From: an uncultured Acidobacteriia bacterium
GTDB taxonomy: Bacteria; Acidobacteriota; Terriglobia; Bryobacterales; Bryobacteraceae
Direction of reading: 5' to 3'
NCBI GenBank assembly: GCA_903828455.1
Contig: CAIKMJ010000027.1
Coordinates: forward strand, 1-64,000
Length of the DNA: 64,000 nucleotides
Shown here: piece after piece, positions 51,698 through 59,966 of the stretch
Numbering within the stretch: position 1 is the first letter of the stretch
Layout: each line of letters opens with the position of its first letter
Notes under the pieces: model-generated
The model's input: only the letters and a program-made list of their open reading frames with translations
What the model was told of the DNA's origin: nothing
Database searches by the model: none
Made by a program: the position numbers and the translations under genes

Positions 51698-51806
51698 TAT
51701 CTGCTTCGGGTCCGTTTTCTGAACTACCTGTTGTTCCTCTGAACGATTTCGGCTGCCGGGCCCGCGGCCGCATCGTTCTTCAATCAAAAAAAACAGATTA
51801 GTAAGA

Positions 51807-51896
51807 CCGGCCGTCTAATTAAAACCGGCCGGCTAATTAGAGCCAGTTGTCTTATTAGAACCGGCCGTCTTAGTCGAACCGGTCTTTACCTGGTTT
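51807..51896. repeat. 18-bp tandem repeats (about five copies)
   Basis: Units CCGGCCGTCTTATTAGAA and variants start at 51807, 51825, 51843, 51861 and 51879 with an exact 18-bp period. A run of eight A lies just left (51786-51793), which on the minus strand is a T tract after the palindromic CCGGCCGG elements, so the array may act as a terminator for the CDP-alcohol phosphotransferase gene. Confidence 0.88.
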
Positions 51897-51898
51897 GT

Positions 51899-52531
51899 CT
51901 AACGGCCCGCGCCGCGTGCCTGCGGAACGGCGCGCAACTGGGCTTCTTCGAGACGGTTGGCTTCCTGCCAGGTGTAAATCATGCGGTGGATGACAGTAAT
52001 GTTGGAGAGGACTCCAATTACCCAGAGCACCGGGGCCATGCGGTTAAAGAGCGCGCCGATGATAATCAGCACGATTCTTTCGGGCCGTTCGAGAAATCCG
52101 ACTTTACAGCGCGGAATGGCGTTTTCGGCGCGCGCCCGCGTGTAACTGATCATGACGGAACCCATCATCACAACGGCAGTCAGAACGACATACAGGTTGC
52201 GGTTGATGGAGGCGTAGTAGACGAGCAGGCCGACGAGAAGGCCGAGGTCGGAGTAACGATCGAGGACGGAATCGAAGAAGCCGCCGAACATGGTGACCTG
52301 ATTGGTTTCGCGGGCGACGCGGCCATCGACCATATCGAAGAGGCCGGCGCCGATGACGACGAGGCCGGCGTTGAAGAAGCGCCCCATGCCGAACAGCCAC
52401 GCGGCCCAGACATTGATCAGCAGGCCGATGAAGGTAAGAACGTTGGGATGAACGCGCGAGAGTGCGAGGGCGCCGACGATGGCGTCAATGATGCGGCCGA
52501 AAAACAGACCGATAGCGCGCGTACCTGTCAT
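51899..52531 (-). CDS. CDP-alcohol phosphatidyltransferase
   Basis: Membrane enzyme making phospholipid head-group bonds. The 210 residues have about six hydrophobic segments and the family catalytic motif D-G-x-x-A-R-x8-G-x3-D-x3-D in FDMVDGRVARETNQVTMFGGFFDSVLDRYSD. The arrangement resembles archaetidylinositol/phosphatidylinositol-phosphate synthases more than PgsA, so the alcohol acceptor is open. It lies 6 bp after greA on the same strand. Confidence 0.88.
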   Translation of the reverse strand: MTGTRAIGLFFGRIIDAIVGALALSRVHPNVLTFIGLLINVWAAWLFGMGRFFNAGLVVIGAGLFDMVDGRVARETNQVTMFGGFFDSVLDRYSDLGLLVGLLVYYASINRNLYVVLTAVVMMGSVMISYTRARAENAIPRCKVGFLERPERIVLIIIGALFNRMAPVLWVIGVLSNITVIHRMIYTWQEANRLEEAQLRAVPQARGAGR

Positions 52532-52537
52532 AGCTGC

Positions 52538-53008
52538 TTACTCCGCCAGTTCGTGAATCGTCTGCAGTTTGAGGATTTCCAGTTCCTTGGTGCCGCCGGG
52601 CGCCTGCATTTTGACCACGTCGCCGACTTCTTTGGCCAGCAGCGAGCGGCCGATGGGGGACTGGGTGGAAATGCGGCCGTGGGCGGCATCCGCCTCTTCG
52701 CTGGTGACCAGATAATAAACGATCTCTTCGTTTTTCTTCGTATCGAGCACGACGACGCGGGAGCCGAGGCCGACGCGGTCATGGGGAATCTTCGTGAGGT
52801 CGATCATGGAGAATTCCGCCAGACGTTTCTGGAGGGCGCCGAGACGCGCGTTGACCAGACCCTGCCGCTCTTTGGCCGCATGATACTCCGCGTTTTCGCT
52901 GAGATCGCCGTGTTCGCGGGCTTTCAGTATTTCTTTGGGGAGTTCATTCCGTAGCTCATATTCGAGCGCGGTAATTTCGTCCTGCAGCTTCTTTTTAATA
53001 TCGATCAT
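52538..53008 (-). CDS. greA: Transcription elongation factor GreA
   Basis: Rescues backtracked RNA polymerase by stimulating transcript cleavage. The 156 residues show the N-terminal coiled coil with the tip KAREHGDLSENAEYHAAKERQG (acidic D-x-x-E catalytic tip) and the C-terminal FKBP-like domain ending ISTQSPIGRSLLAKEVGDVVKMQAPGG. ATG 53008. Followed closely by the CDP-alcohol phosphotransferase gene and preceded by lptFG on the same strand. Confidence 0.95.
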   Translation of the reverse strand: MIDIKKKLQDEITALEYELRNELPKEILKAREHGDLSENAEYHAAKERQGLVNARLGALQKRLAEFSMIDLTKIPHDRVGLGSRVVVLDTKKNEEIVYYLVTSEEADAAHGRISTQSPIGRSLLAKEVGDVVKMQAPGGTKELEILKLQTIHELAE

Positions 53009-53077
53009 GATTCGAGGCGCGAGCCCCTTTGGGTCATTATAGCCATTCGCCGGGCCCGGACCGGGCGGCGCGCGGGC

Positions 53078-55402
53078 TTAACTGCGCATGCGGAGCATCA
53101 GATAGAGGCCGGCCAGGGAGAATAATGCGTCGGGCGACCAGGCGGCGACGACGGGCGGAAGATAGTTGACGTTGCCGATTTGTTCGAATAACTGGCCGAC
53201 GCCGAGATAGGCCATGGCGACGCCGATACTGACGCCGATGCCGGCCATGGCGCCGCGGTTGCCGACGAGAAAACCGAAGGGCACCGAGATGAGGGCCATG
53301 ATGAGGGCAAAGAGGGGAACGGAGAACTTCTTGTAATACTGGACGCGAAGACGGACGGTGTCGAAGCCGCTTTGCTGGAGGTCGCGGATGTATTTGCCGA
53401 GTTCGCGGTAATTCATCTGCTTATCCTGCTTCACTTCCTTGAGGAAGTCTTCGGGGGTTTCGGTGAGTTCGGGGAAAGTTGTTACCTGGAACTCCTGGAG
53501 CTGGCACTCATCGACGCCGCAGAGGTCGCGCGCGGTGCCCTGTTCCCAGACCCAGGCGTGGATGGCCTGCTGCCAGCGGGCGCGGTTGGCGGCGATCTGG
53601 CGTTTGACGTGGAAGCTTTTCGGGTCGAGTTCGAAGACGTAAGGTTCGACCATTACTTTTTCGACGGGGTCGAAGTATTTGTAATAGAAGATGCGGTAGT
53701 CGTGGATGATCCACTTGCGCTCGGGATGCAGATAGGTCTGAACGGGGCGGCCTTTGATTTCGTTGCGGATGGCGTCCTGAATCTGGTTGGCGCGGGGGAG
53801 CCAGGAATAGTCGAAGGCGAAGAGTCCGGCGCTCAGAAGGGCGCTGACGACCATGACGGGGAGCGCGAGGCGGCGGACGCTGATGCCGCAGGCTTTGAAG
53901 GCGGTGACTTCGTTGTTCTTGGTCATGACGCCGAAGGAGACGAGGACGGCTACGAGGACGCTTTCGGGCATGATGTCGTAGACGAGTTTCGGCGTGAGGA
54001 AGAGATGGTAAGTGAGGACGCGATCGAAGGAGATATGGTTTTTGACGATGTCGCCGAGTAAGTCGAAGAAGGTGAAGACCTGGACCATGGTCACGAAACT
54101 AATCAGCGAGACGGTGAAGTAGAAAAGGAAGTTGGACAGGACGTAACTATCGAGGATGAGGAAGGCGGCGAGGCGGGTGCCGCCGGCGGCGACGGTCTGG
54201 CGGCCGGAATCGACGCGCTGCGAGAGGCCGGCGAACCAGGCGGTGAGCGCCTGGCGGGCGTCGCCGATGAGGTCGCGGTCGCCGGGGGCTTCCATGCGGA
54301 CGATCATGGCGAGGCCGGCGAGACCGAAGACGGCATTGGGCAGCCAGGAGGCGAGTTCCACGGGCAGGGAGTGGGCGCGGGCGAGGCTGGTGAGGCTGAT
54401 GTAGGAAACGTAATAGCCGAAAAAGGCGAGCAGAATCGCCCAGATGTAGCCGGAGGAGCGGCCGCCTTTGCGCGACGAGGTGCCGAGCGGAATGCCGACC
54501 ATGGCGAGCATGAGGCAGGCGATGGGAAGGGCGAAGCGCTTGTGCAGTTCGATGCGGGCGTCGGTGGACTCCTGCTTATTTTTCGGAGTGGCCTTGACGA
54601 CGCGCCAGAGTTCCTTCGTGAGCATTTCCGAGAAGGGTTTGGCGGTCTGCTTTTCATGGGGCTGGGCCTGCAGGACGGTGGCGCCGGTGGGGGCGATGGA
54701 ATGGTAAGGGGCTTCGTGGGTGCCGTAGTCTTTGAGGGTGAGCTGGATGCGGTTGTTTTTCGAATCGGCGACGGCGAGGGCTTCGCGGGCGACGGTGACG
54801 CGGGGGCCGGCCTGGGCATCCTTGAGGCCGGTTTTGCGGTCGGCGGCGGGGGTGAGGTCGGCGATGAAGACGCCGTCCCAGACGACGACGGGGCCGGCTT
54901 CGGATTTGACGTCGTCGACGTAGAGGACGGTGGTGTCGTTGGTGAACTGATCTTCAAAGACGCGGGGTTCGACGTCGGCGGTGAGCTGGGAGGCGGCGAC
55001 GCTGTTGAGGATCTTGTATTCGGCGCGAATGGCGAGCGGGTTGAGCCAGACGGCGCAGGCGCCGGAGACGAGCATGGCGAGGAAGGCGAAGGTCAGCACG
55101 GGGGCCGCGACGATGCGGGTGGAGACGCCGGCCGATCGCATGGCGATCATCTCGTTGTCGCCGGAGAGGCGGCCGAGGCCGACGAGAATGCCGACGAGCA
55201 CGCCGAAGGGAATGGAGAGCAGCAGAACGGGCGGGAGCGCGAGGGCGAACAGTTCCAGCGCGGCGAGGCCTTTGGCGGAGCGCACGACGATTTCGAAGAG
55301 GCGGCCGATGCCCTGGAGAAAAATGATGAACGTTGCCAGCGCGGTGGCCAGCAGCGAACTAGTGAGGATTTCGCGGAAGACGTAGCGACTGAGAATCTTC
55401 AT
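53078..55402 (-). CDS. LptF-LptG fusion permease of the LPS export system
   Basis: Membrane component of the LptB2FG transporter that extracts LPS from the inner membrane. The 774 residues contain two LptF/LptG-type units joined head to tail. Unit 1 (about 1-400) starts MKILSRYVFREILTSSLLATALATFIIFLQ and has the periplasmic beta-jellyroll and SIPFGVLVGILVGLGRLSGDNEMIAMRSAGVS. Unit 2 (about 405-774) starts LAAFLILDSYVLSNFLFYFTVSLISFVTMVQVF with VLVAVLVSFGVMTKNNEVTAFKACGIS and ends with the transmembrane block PFGFLVGNRGAMAGIGVSIGVAMAYL. Normally these are separate proteins. No lptB is adjacent. ATGA overlap with tldE. Confidence 0.9.
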   Translation of the reverse strand: MKILSRYVFREILTSSLLATALATFIIFLQGIGRLFEIVVRSAKGLAALELFALALPPVLLLSIPFGVLVGILVGLGRLSGDNEMIAMRSAGVSTRIVAAPVLTFAFLAMLVSGACAVWLNPLAIRAEYKILNSVAASQLTADVEPRVFEDQFTNDTTVLYVDDVKSEAGPVVVWDGVFIADLTPAADRKTGLKDAQAGPRVTVAREALAVADSKNNRIQLTLKDYGTHEAPYHSIAPTGATVLQAQPHEKQTAKPFSEMLTKELWRVVKATPKNKQESTDARIELHKRFALPIACLMLAMVGIPLGTSSRKGGRSSGYIWAILLAFFGYYVSYISLTSLARAHSLPVELASWLPNAVFGLAGLAMIVRMEAPGDRDLIGDARQALTAWFAGLSQRVDSGRQTVAAGGTRLAAFLILDSYVLSNFLFYFTVSLISFVTMVQVFTFFDLLGDIVKNHISFDRVLTYHLFLTPKLVYDIMPESVLVAVLVSFGVMTKNNEVTAFKACGISVRRLALPVMVVSALLSAGLFAFDYSWLPRANQIQDAIRNEIKGRPVQTYLHPERKWIIHDYRIFYYKYFDPVEKVMVEPYVFELDPKSFHVKRQIAANRARWQQAIHAWVWEQGTARDLCGVDECQLQEFQVTTFPELTETPEDFLKEVKQDKQMNYRELGKYIRDLQQSGFDTVRLRVQYYKKFSVPLFALIMALISVPFGFLVGNRGAMAGIGVSIGVAMAYLGVGQLFEQIGNVNYLPPVVAAWSPDALFSLAGLYLMLRMRS

Positions 55403-57156
55403 CGCGACGCGGCGGTTTGCACCTGCAGGAACGGGGAAGGCACGAGGGGAAGTTTGGGTTGCTCGTCGTCGACCCTGGTCATTTCCAGATCGTCAATCAG
55501 TAACGAGGGTGCGACGACGGTGACTTCGGCGGCGCCGTTGCCGTAGCCGAGAAGGGCGAAGGGGGCGCCGTTGTCGAGGTAGTTGAAGGTGACCGAATCG
55601 TCGCCGGCTGCCAGGATGTCTTTCAGCGAGCGGGCGCTCATGCTGCGGAAGCGCTGGCCGCGGACGAGTTCTTCGTGGCCGTCGGGATAGAGCCGGTAGA
55701 GATAGACGGGAGCGCTGACGGGGTGGCCGGTGCCGGCGGCGGCGATGACTTTGCGGGCTTCGTCGAGCGTGGCGGAGGAGGGGAAGTCGAGCTTGCGGAC
55801 GATGATGGCGTAGGGGAGGCCGCGCTGCTGGACGAGGTCGAGGAGTTTCTGCCTGAGTTCGGCGATGGTGCTGGTTTCGCGCGCCTTGACGATGAGGTTG
55901 GTGGGGACGGGTTCTTCGGCGCCGTAATTGGCGGCGAGGCGGCCGCGGCCGTTGGAATCGTTGTAGCCGCGGACGGGCTGGCGGGAGCGGAGGAAGTCTT
56001 TGAGGACGCCCTTTTCGACGAGGGTGACGGGCTTATCCTGCACGCCTTCTTCGTCGGCCTCTTCCTGACCGAACAGGGGCAGGGTGGGATCGTCGACGAC
56101 ATCGAAAAACTCGGGCATGATGCGGACGCCGCGGCGGCCTTCGAGATCGGTGGACTTGGCCTGGGTGGAGCCGCCGGCTCCGCTCAGGGCCTTGCGGGAG
56201 ATGTGGACGTTGCGGCCGAGCAGGTCGGCGAGCAGCTGCGGCGAGGCCATGCCTTCGAACAAGACGGGACCGGCGTAGTCCTCGCCCATGGGCGCGACGG
56301 CGAGTTTGGCGAGCTGGCTGCCGATCTGGTTGGCGGCTTTGGTCAGCTCGTCTTCGGAGAACATCTTTTTGATGTCGCGGGTATAGAATTCGGCGGCGTC
56401 GCGCAGGATCATGCCGTCGGCGGCCTGGGTGGAGGCGCGGATTTCGACCATGCCGACGGTGTCGGGTTCGCGGAGGAGGGTGCCTTCGCTGGTGACGAGG
56501 CGGTGGAGGCTGTCGATGGCGGTGTAGTCGACGCTGGAGTTGCGCAGCGCGGGATAGGCGGAGAAGGCCTTTGAGACGTTGCGGACGCGTTCGGTCCAGG
56601 TCTTGTCGTCGAACCTGGCGGGGGTGTAGTCGTGAAGGGCGACGAAGGGCTGGGGCGGGGTGAAGTCGGCGAGCTGATCGGTGATGGTGAGGTTGCGGAG
56701 GGCGGCGCGTTTGCGGGCGATGGACTGGAGGGCGCCCTTGAACGAAGAGTCGGTGGCGAGCCAGAGGAACTGGCGCATGACGAGGGGATTGTCGTCTTCG
56801 AGGGGGATGCGCAGTTCGTAGCGGGGGCCGGCGGCGTTGGCTCCGGTCCAGTTGGTGTTGTCGAACTTATAATCGCCGACGCGGATGCGAACGCGGGGCG
56901 AGCGGAAACTGTTGGTGTTGGAGGAGACGAGGCCGCCGAGCATGGCGCCGGCGGACCAGATGTGCTGGTCATCCACCTCATAGCTGATGAAGTACGGCTT
57001 GTCGAGTTCGCCGAGAGAGAGGGTGAGCGAGCGCTTCAGCTCGGCCTGCATGGAATCGAGGACGGGATCGGGCTGCGCGGCGTGCGCGGCGGTGCTCAGC
57101 GCGACGGTGCTCAAAGCGACGGTGACGAGAATGGCAGCAGTGGTTTGGCGGATCAT
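55399..57156 (-). CDS. tldE: Exported TldE/PmbA-like protein
   Basis: Partner subunit of the TldD/TldE metalloprotease, here with an export signal (MIRQTTAAILVTVALSTVALSTAAHA). The 585-residue protein has the TldD/PmbA fold but lacks the HExxxH zinc motif at the expected place (FEGMASPQLLADLLGRNV instead), as TldE subunits do. C-terminal domain motifs LPLFGQEEADEEGVQDKPVTLVEKGVLKDFLRSRQPVRGYNDSNGRGR correspond to the family. It is coupled by ATGA overlap to tldD upstream and lptFG downstream. Confidence 0.88.
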   Translation of the reverse strand: MIRQTTAAILVTVALSTVALSTAAHAAQPDPVLDSMQAELKRSLTLSLGELDKPYFISYEVDDQHIWSAGAMLGGLVSSNTNSFRSPRVRIRVGDYKFDNTNWTGANAAGPRYELRIPLEDDNPLVMRQFLWLATDSSFKGALQSIARKRAALRNLTITDQLADFTPPQPFVALHDYTPARFDDKTWTERVRNVSKAFSAYPALRNSSVDYTAIDSLHRLVTSEGTLLREPDTVGMVEIRASTQAADGMILRDAAEFYTRDIKKMFSEDELTKAANQIGSQLAKLAVAPMGEDYAGPVLFEGMASPQLLADLLGRNVHISRKALSGAGGSTQAKSTDLEGRRGVRIMPEFFDVVDDPTLPLFGQEEADEEGVQDKPVTLVEKGVLKDFLRSRQPVRGYNDSNGRGRLAANYGAEEPVPTNLIVKARETSTIAELRQKLLDLVQQRGLPYAIIVRKLDFPSSATLDEARKVIAAAGTGHPVSAPVYLYRLYPDGHEELVRGQRFRSMSARSLKDILAAGDDSVTFNYLDNGAPFALLGYGNGAAEVTVVAPSLLIDDLEMTRVDDEQPKLPLVPSPFLQVQTAASR

Positions 57157-58841
57157 TTCCGGCCCTCGGTGAGCGGAGACGGAAGGAGCGGGAGCAGATC
57201 GTGCGCCGCATCCTTCTTTTCAATTTCGATTTCGGAAATCAGGATGGCGGGCGAGATGGCGGAGACCGGCACCTGGCCGGATTCGGCGCCGCAGTAGCCG
57301 TTGAAGACCTGCTGCTTATCGGAAGTGGCGATGATTTTGGCGAAGCTGGCGAGCGGGGTGCCGACGATATCGGCGCCGCGGATGAGCTCATCGGGGCGGC
57401 CGTCCGGGTAGACCTTATAAACGATGACGGGGACGACGCTGAAGGCCTGCAGGCCGGAGCGGGAGGTGGTGGTGAAGCCGCTGGTGATGTCTTCGAAGTA
57501 GAGGCCGTAGGGCTTGTTCTGGCGCCTGATTTCATCGATGAGCATCTTGCGCAGATTTTCGTCCGAGAGGCTGCGCGTGCTGGAGACGATGAGGTTGGAC
57601 TGGCGGGAGACGACTTCGAGGCCGGGCTGGCGGCGGCCGTGACCGTTGGAGTGGTCGAAGCCTTCGATGGGCGAGCGCGACATGAGGAAGCTTTTGAGGA
57701 CGCCGTTTTCGACGGCTTTGACGGGGCGGGCGGCGACGCCTTCGTCGTCGTATTCGTACCAGCCGTTGAGGTCGACGCCGCCGAGTTTGCGGAGCGTGGG
57801 GTCGAAGGTGACGGAGAGGAAATCGGGGAGGATTTTGCTGCCGACGCTGCCGGTGAAGGTCTGGCCTTCGGCTTCATCCTTCTGGCGATGGCCTTCGACG
57901 CGGTGGCCGAAGATTTCGTGGAAGAAGACGCCGGAAGCGCGGCCGGAGAGAATGGCGGGGCCGACGAAGGGTTCGGCGGTGCGGGCTTTGAGGAGGGCTT
58001 CGACGTGTTCGCCGACCTTTTTCACGGCGGCGCGGATGAGGGCGTCGGAGGGCAGGTCTTTGGAATCGACGGCTTCGAAGCTGTCGAAATCGGAGACGTC
58101 CATGCCATCGGCGGCCTTGGCGCTGGCGGTGATGGTGATGCGCGCGAAGCCGCGGCCGTGCTGTACGCGGGTGCCTTCGGTGTTGACGAAGTAACGGTTG
58201 TCGGTGGAGGCGGCGACGGCGACGTCGGAGGCGAGCAGGTCGGGGTATTTGAGGAAGTCGCGCGAGGCTTCACGGGCGGATTTGGTCCACTTGTCGGCGT
58301 CGAACTTCAGGGTGGCGGAGGCTTCGGAGTGGGCGTAGCTTTCTTCGTTGGAAAAATCGGCGGACTGGTCGCGGTCGGCGGCCTTGACCTGCTGGTTGGT
58401 TTTGATGCGGATGAGGCGTTCGGCGGCGGCGCGGTAGACGCGGTCGGTTTCGAGCCAGATGCGGTCTTTGATGGCGGCGGGGGAATCGTCGATGGCGACC
58501 TGGGTGCCGGAGGTGAACTGGATGCGGTCGCCGCGGACGCGACGGAAGTTATCCATTTTGGGGTCGCCGACGCGCACGGTGACGTCGAGGAAGCGGTTTT
58601 TGCCGCCACCTTTGGAGTTGATTTCGCCGAGGCTGGCGCTGACCGAGAAGCTCTCCTGTTCGGTGACTTCGTAAGAGAGGAAGTAGGGGGCGGGGTCGGC
58701 CTTCTGTTTCAGAGTCTGGTAGTTGCGCTGCAGTTCGTCCGCCATGGTGGTGAGGACGACACTGTCTGCTCCGAAGGCGGGGGCGGAGACGGCGAGCAAT
58801 GCCACTATCGCGAGGGTTTTCACAAGTCTTGACAATAACAT
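57153..58841 (-). CDS. tldD: Exported TldD metallopeptidase
   Basis: Catalytic subunit of the TldD/TldE protease, family M103, which trims peptides such as microcin precursors. The 562 residues begin with a signal peptide MLLSRLVKTLAIVALLAVSAPAFGA. The zinc motif is HEIFGHRVEGH, in GRASGVFFHEIFGHRVEGHRQKDEAEGQ. Downstream motifs GWYEYDDEGVAARPVKAVENGVLKSFLMSRSPIEGFDHSNGHGR are TldD-like. Exported forms are known in Acidobacteria and some Bacteroidetes-type genomes to my recollection; their substrate is unknown. It opens the tldD-tldE-lptFG operon. Confidence 0.9.
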   Translation of the reverse strand: MLLSRLVKTLAIVALLAVSAPAFGADSVVLTTMADELQRNYQTLKQKADPAPYFLSYEVTEQESFSVSASLGEINSKGGGKNRFLDVTVRVGDPKMDNFRRVRGDRIQFTSGTQVAIDDSPAAIKDRIWLETDRVYRAAAERLIRIKTNQQVKAADRDQSADFSNEESYAHSEASATLKFDADKWTKSAREASRDFLKYPDLLASDVAVAASTDNRYFVNTEGTRVQHGRGFARITITASAKAADGMDVSDFDSFEAVDSKDLPSDALIRAAVKKVGEHVEALLKARTAEPFVGPAILSGRASGVFFHEIFGHRVEGHRQKDEAEGQTFTGSVGSKILPDFLSVTFDPTLRKLGGVDLNGWYEYDDEGVAARPVKAVENGVLKSFLMSRSPIEGFDHSNGHGRRQPGLEVVSRQSNLIVSSTRSLSDENLRKMLIDEIRRQNKPYGLYFEDITSGFTTTSRSGLQAFSVVPVIVYKVYPDGRPDELIRGADIVGTPLASFAKIIATSDKQQVFNGYCGAESGQVPVSAISPAILISEIEIEKKDAAHDLLPLLPSPLTEGRK

Positions 58842-59024
58842 GGTTTAACGGGGTGTTCGCGGGCAGAAGGCGCGTGGGTATTGGACGCGCGGGCGGCGGA
58901 TCCGGTTGCCGGGCGGCGAGGCCGGAGTTTGGGGGCGGGTGGCTGGGCGTGGGCGGCTGGGCGCGGCTGATTTGGCATGGCCGGTCATTTGGGTTCATCA
59001 GTTGATCTGGGATCATAAGGAGTG

Positions 59025-59966
59025 ATGCGTTCTTTTTTCATGCCGCTTGCGCTGTTGCTGTGTGCCGCCGGAATGGTGGTGGCGGAGGAGCGGATCTACG
59101 TTGCCGAGAGCGGAGAGTCGCGGGTGACGGCGATCGAGGGGGCGGGCAATCGAGTGGTGGGCCAGATTACGGTATCGGGCGCGCCGCAGGCGATTGCGGT
59201 GTCGGTTGACGGGCGGCGGCTGTTTGTCTCGGGCGAGACGAAAAACGCGGTGGATGTGGTGGACCGGCTGACGGGGAAGCTGATCCGCAGCGTGGCGACG
59301 GGGCGGCGGCCGGGCGATCTGGTGCTGGCGCCGGAGGGGCGGAAGCTGTTTGTGGCGGCGCGCGGGGCGGGGGCGGTGGAGGTGATCGATACGGCGACGC
59401 TCGAGAAGGTGAAGACGATCTTCACGGGCAAGGAGCCGGCGGGGATGGCGCTGACGCCGGACAATACGCGGATTGTGGCGGCGTCGGCGGGGGAGCGCAA
59501 GCTTTCGGTGATCAACATCCGGACCGAGGCGGTGGAGTTTGAGATTCCGGTGGCGGGCGTGCCGCAGGCGGTGGCGTTCGAAGCGGACAGGAGCCTGACG
59601 ATTCATCGCGTGTTTGTAATGCTGGCGGGCGATGGGGGCGTTGAGGTGATGGATTGGGCGACGCGGAAAGCGGTGAGCCGGCTGGCGGGGGCGGCGCGCG
59701 GGGTGGCGGCGTCGCCGGACGGGAAGATGCTTTGGGTGGCGATGAATGACGCGGTCACGGTTTATGCGTTGCCGGAGTTGAAGAAAGCGGCGACGGTACA
59801 GGTGGGGAAGGGCGCGTCGGCGATTGTGTTTACGCCGGACGGGAAGCGGGGGCTGGTGGCGGGGAGCGCGGAGGGCACGGTTTCGGTGGTGGACGCGGCG
59901 GCGTGGAAGGAGCTGGCGCGCGTGGCGGCCGGCGCGGGGCCGCGCGGGATTGCGGTGGCGGAGTGA
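59025..59966 (+). CDS. Secreted YVTN/NHL-like beta-propeller protein
   Basis: A 313-residue exported protein of repeated beta blades. Signal peptide MMRSFFMPLALLLCAAGMVVAEE is followed by about seven roughly 40-residue repeats of the YVTN type (IYVAESGESRVTAIEGAGNRVVGQI, LFVSGETKNAVDVVDRLTGKLI, LFVAARGAGAVEVIDTATLEKVKTI and others). AAGGAG is only 2 bases upstream of ATG 59025; a GTG at 59022 is in frame. Such proteins often bind surfaces or cofactors (PQQ-like) but no active-site residues stand out. Its stop overlaps the U32 peptidase start. Confidence 0.85.
   Translation: MRSFFMPLALLLCAAGMVVAEERIYVAESGESRVTAIEGAGNRVVGQITVSGAPQAIAVSVDGRRLFVSGETKNAVDVVDRLTGKLIRSVATGRRPGDLVLAPEGRKLFVAARGAGAVEVIDTATLEKVKTIFTGKEPAGMALTPDNTRIVAASAGERKLSVINIRTEAVEFEIPVAGVPQAVAFEADRSLTIHRVFVMLAGDGGVEVMDWATRKAVSRLAGAARGVAASPDGKMLWVAMNDAVTVYALPELKKAATVQVGKGASAIVFTPDGKRGLVAGSAEGTVSVVDAAAWKELARVAAGAGPRGIAVAE

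Noticed and set aside
55675-58832. Long Gly/Asp/Glu-rich frames on the plus strand opposite tldE and tldD
   Set aside because: Antisense shadows of biased codon use; no homology-like motifs, and the tld genes on the minus strand are certain.
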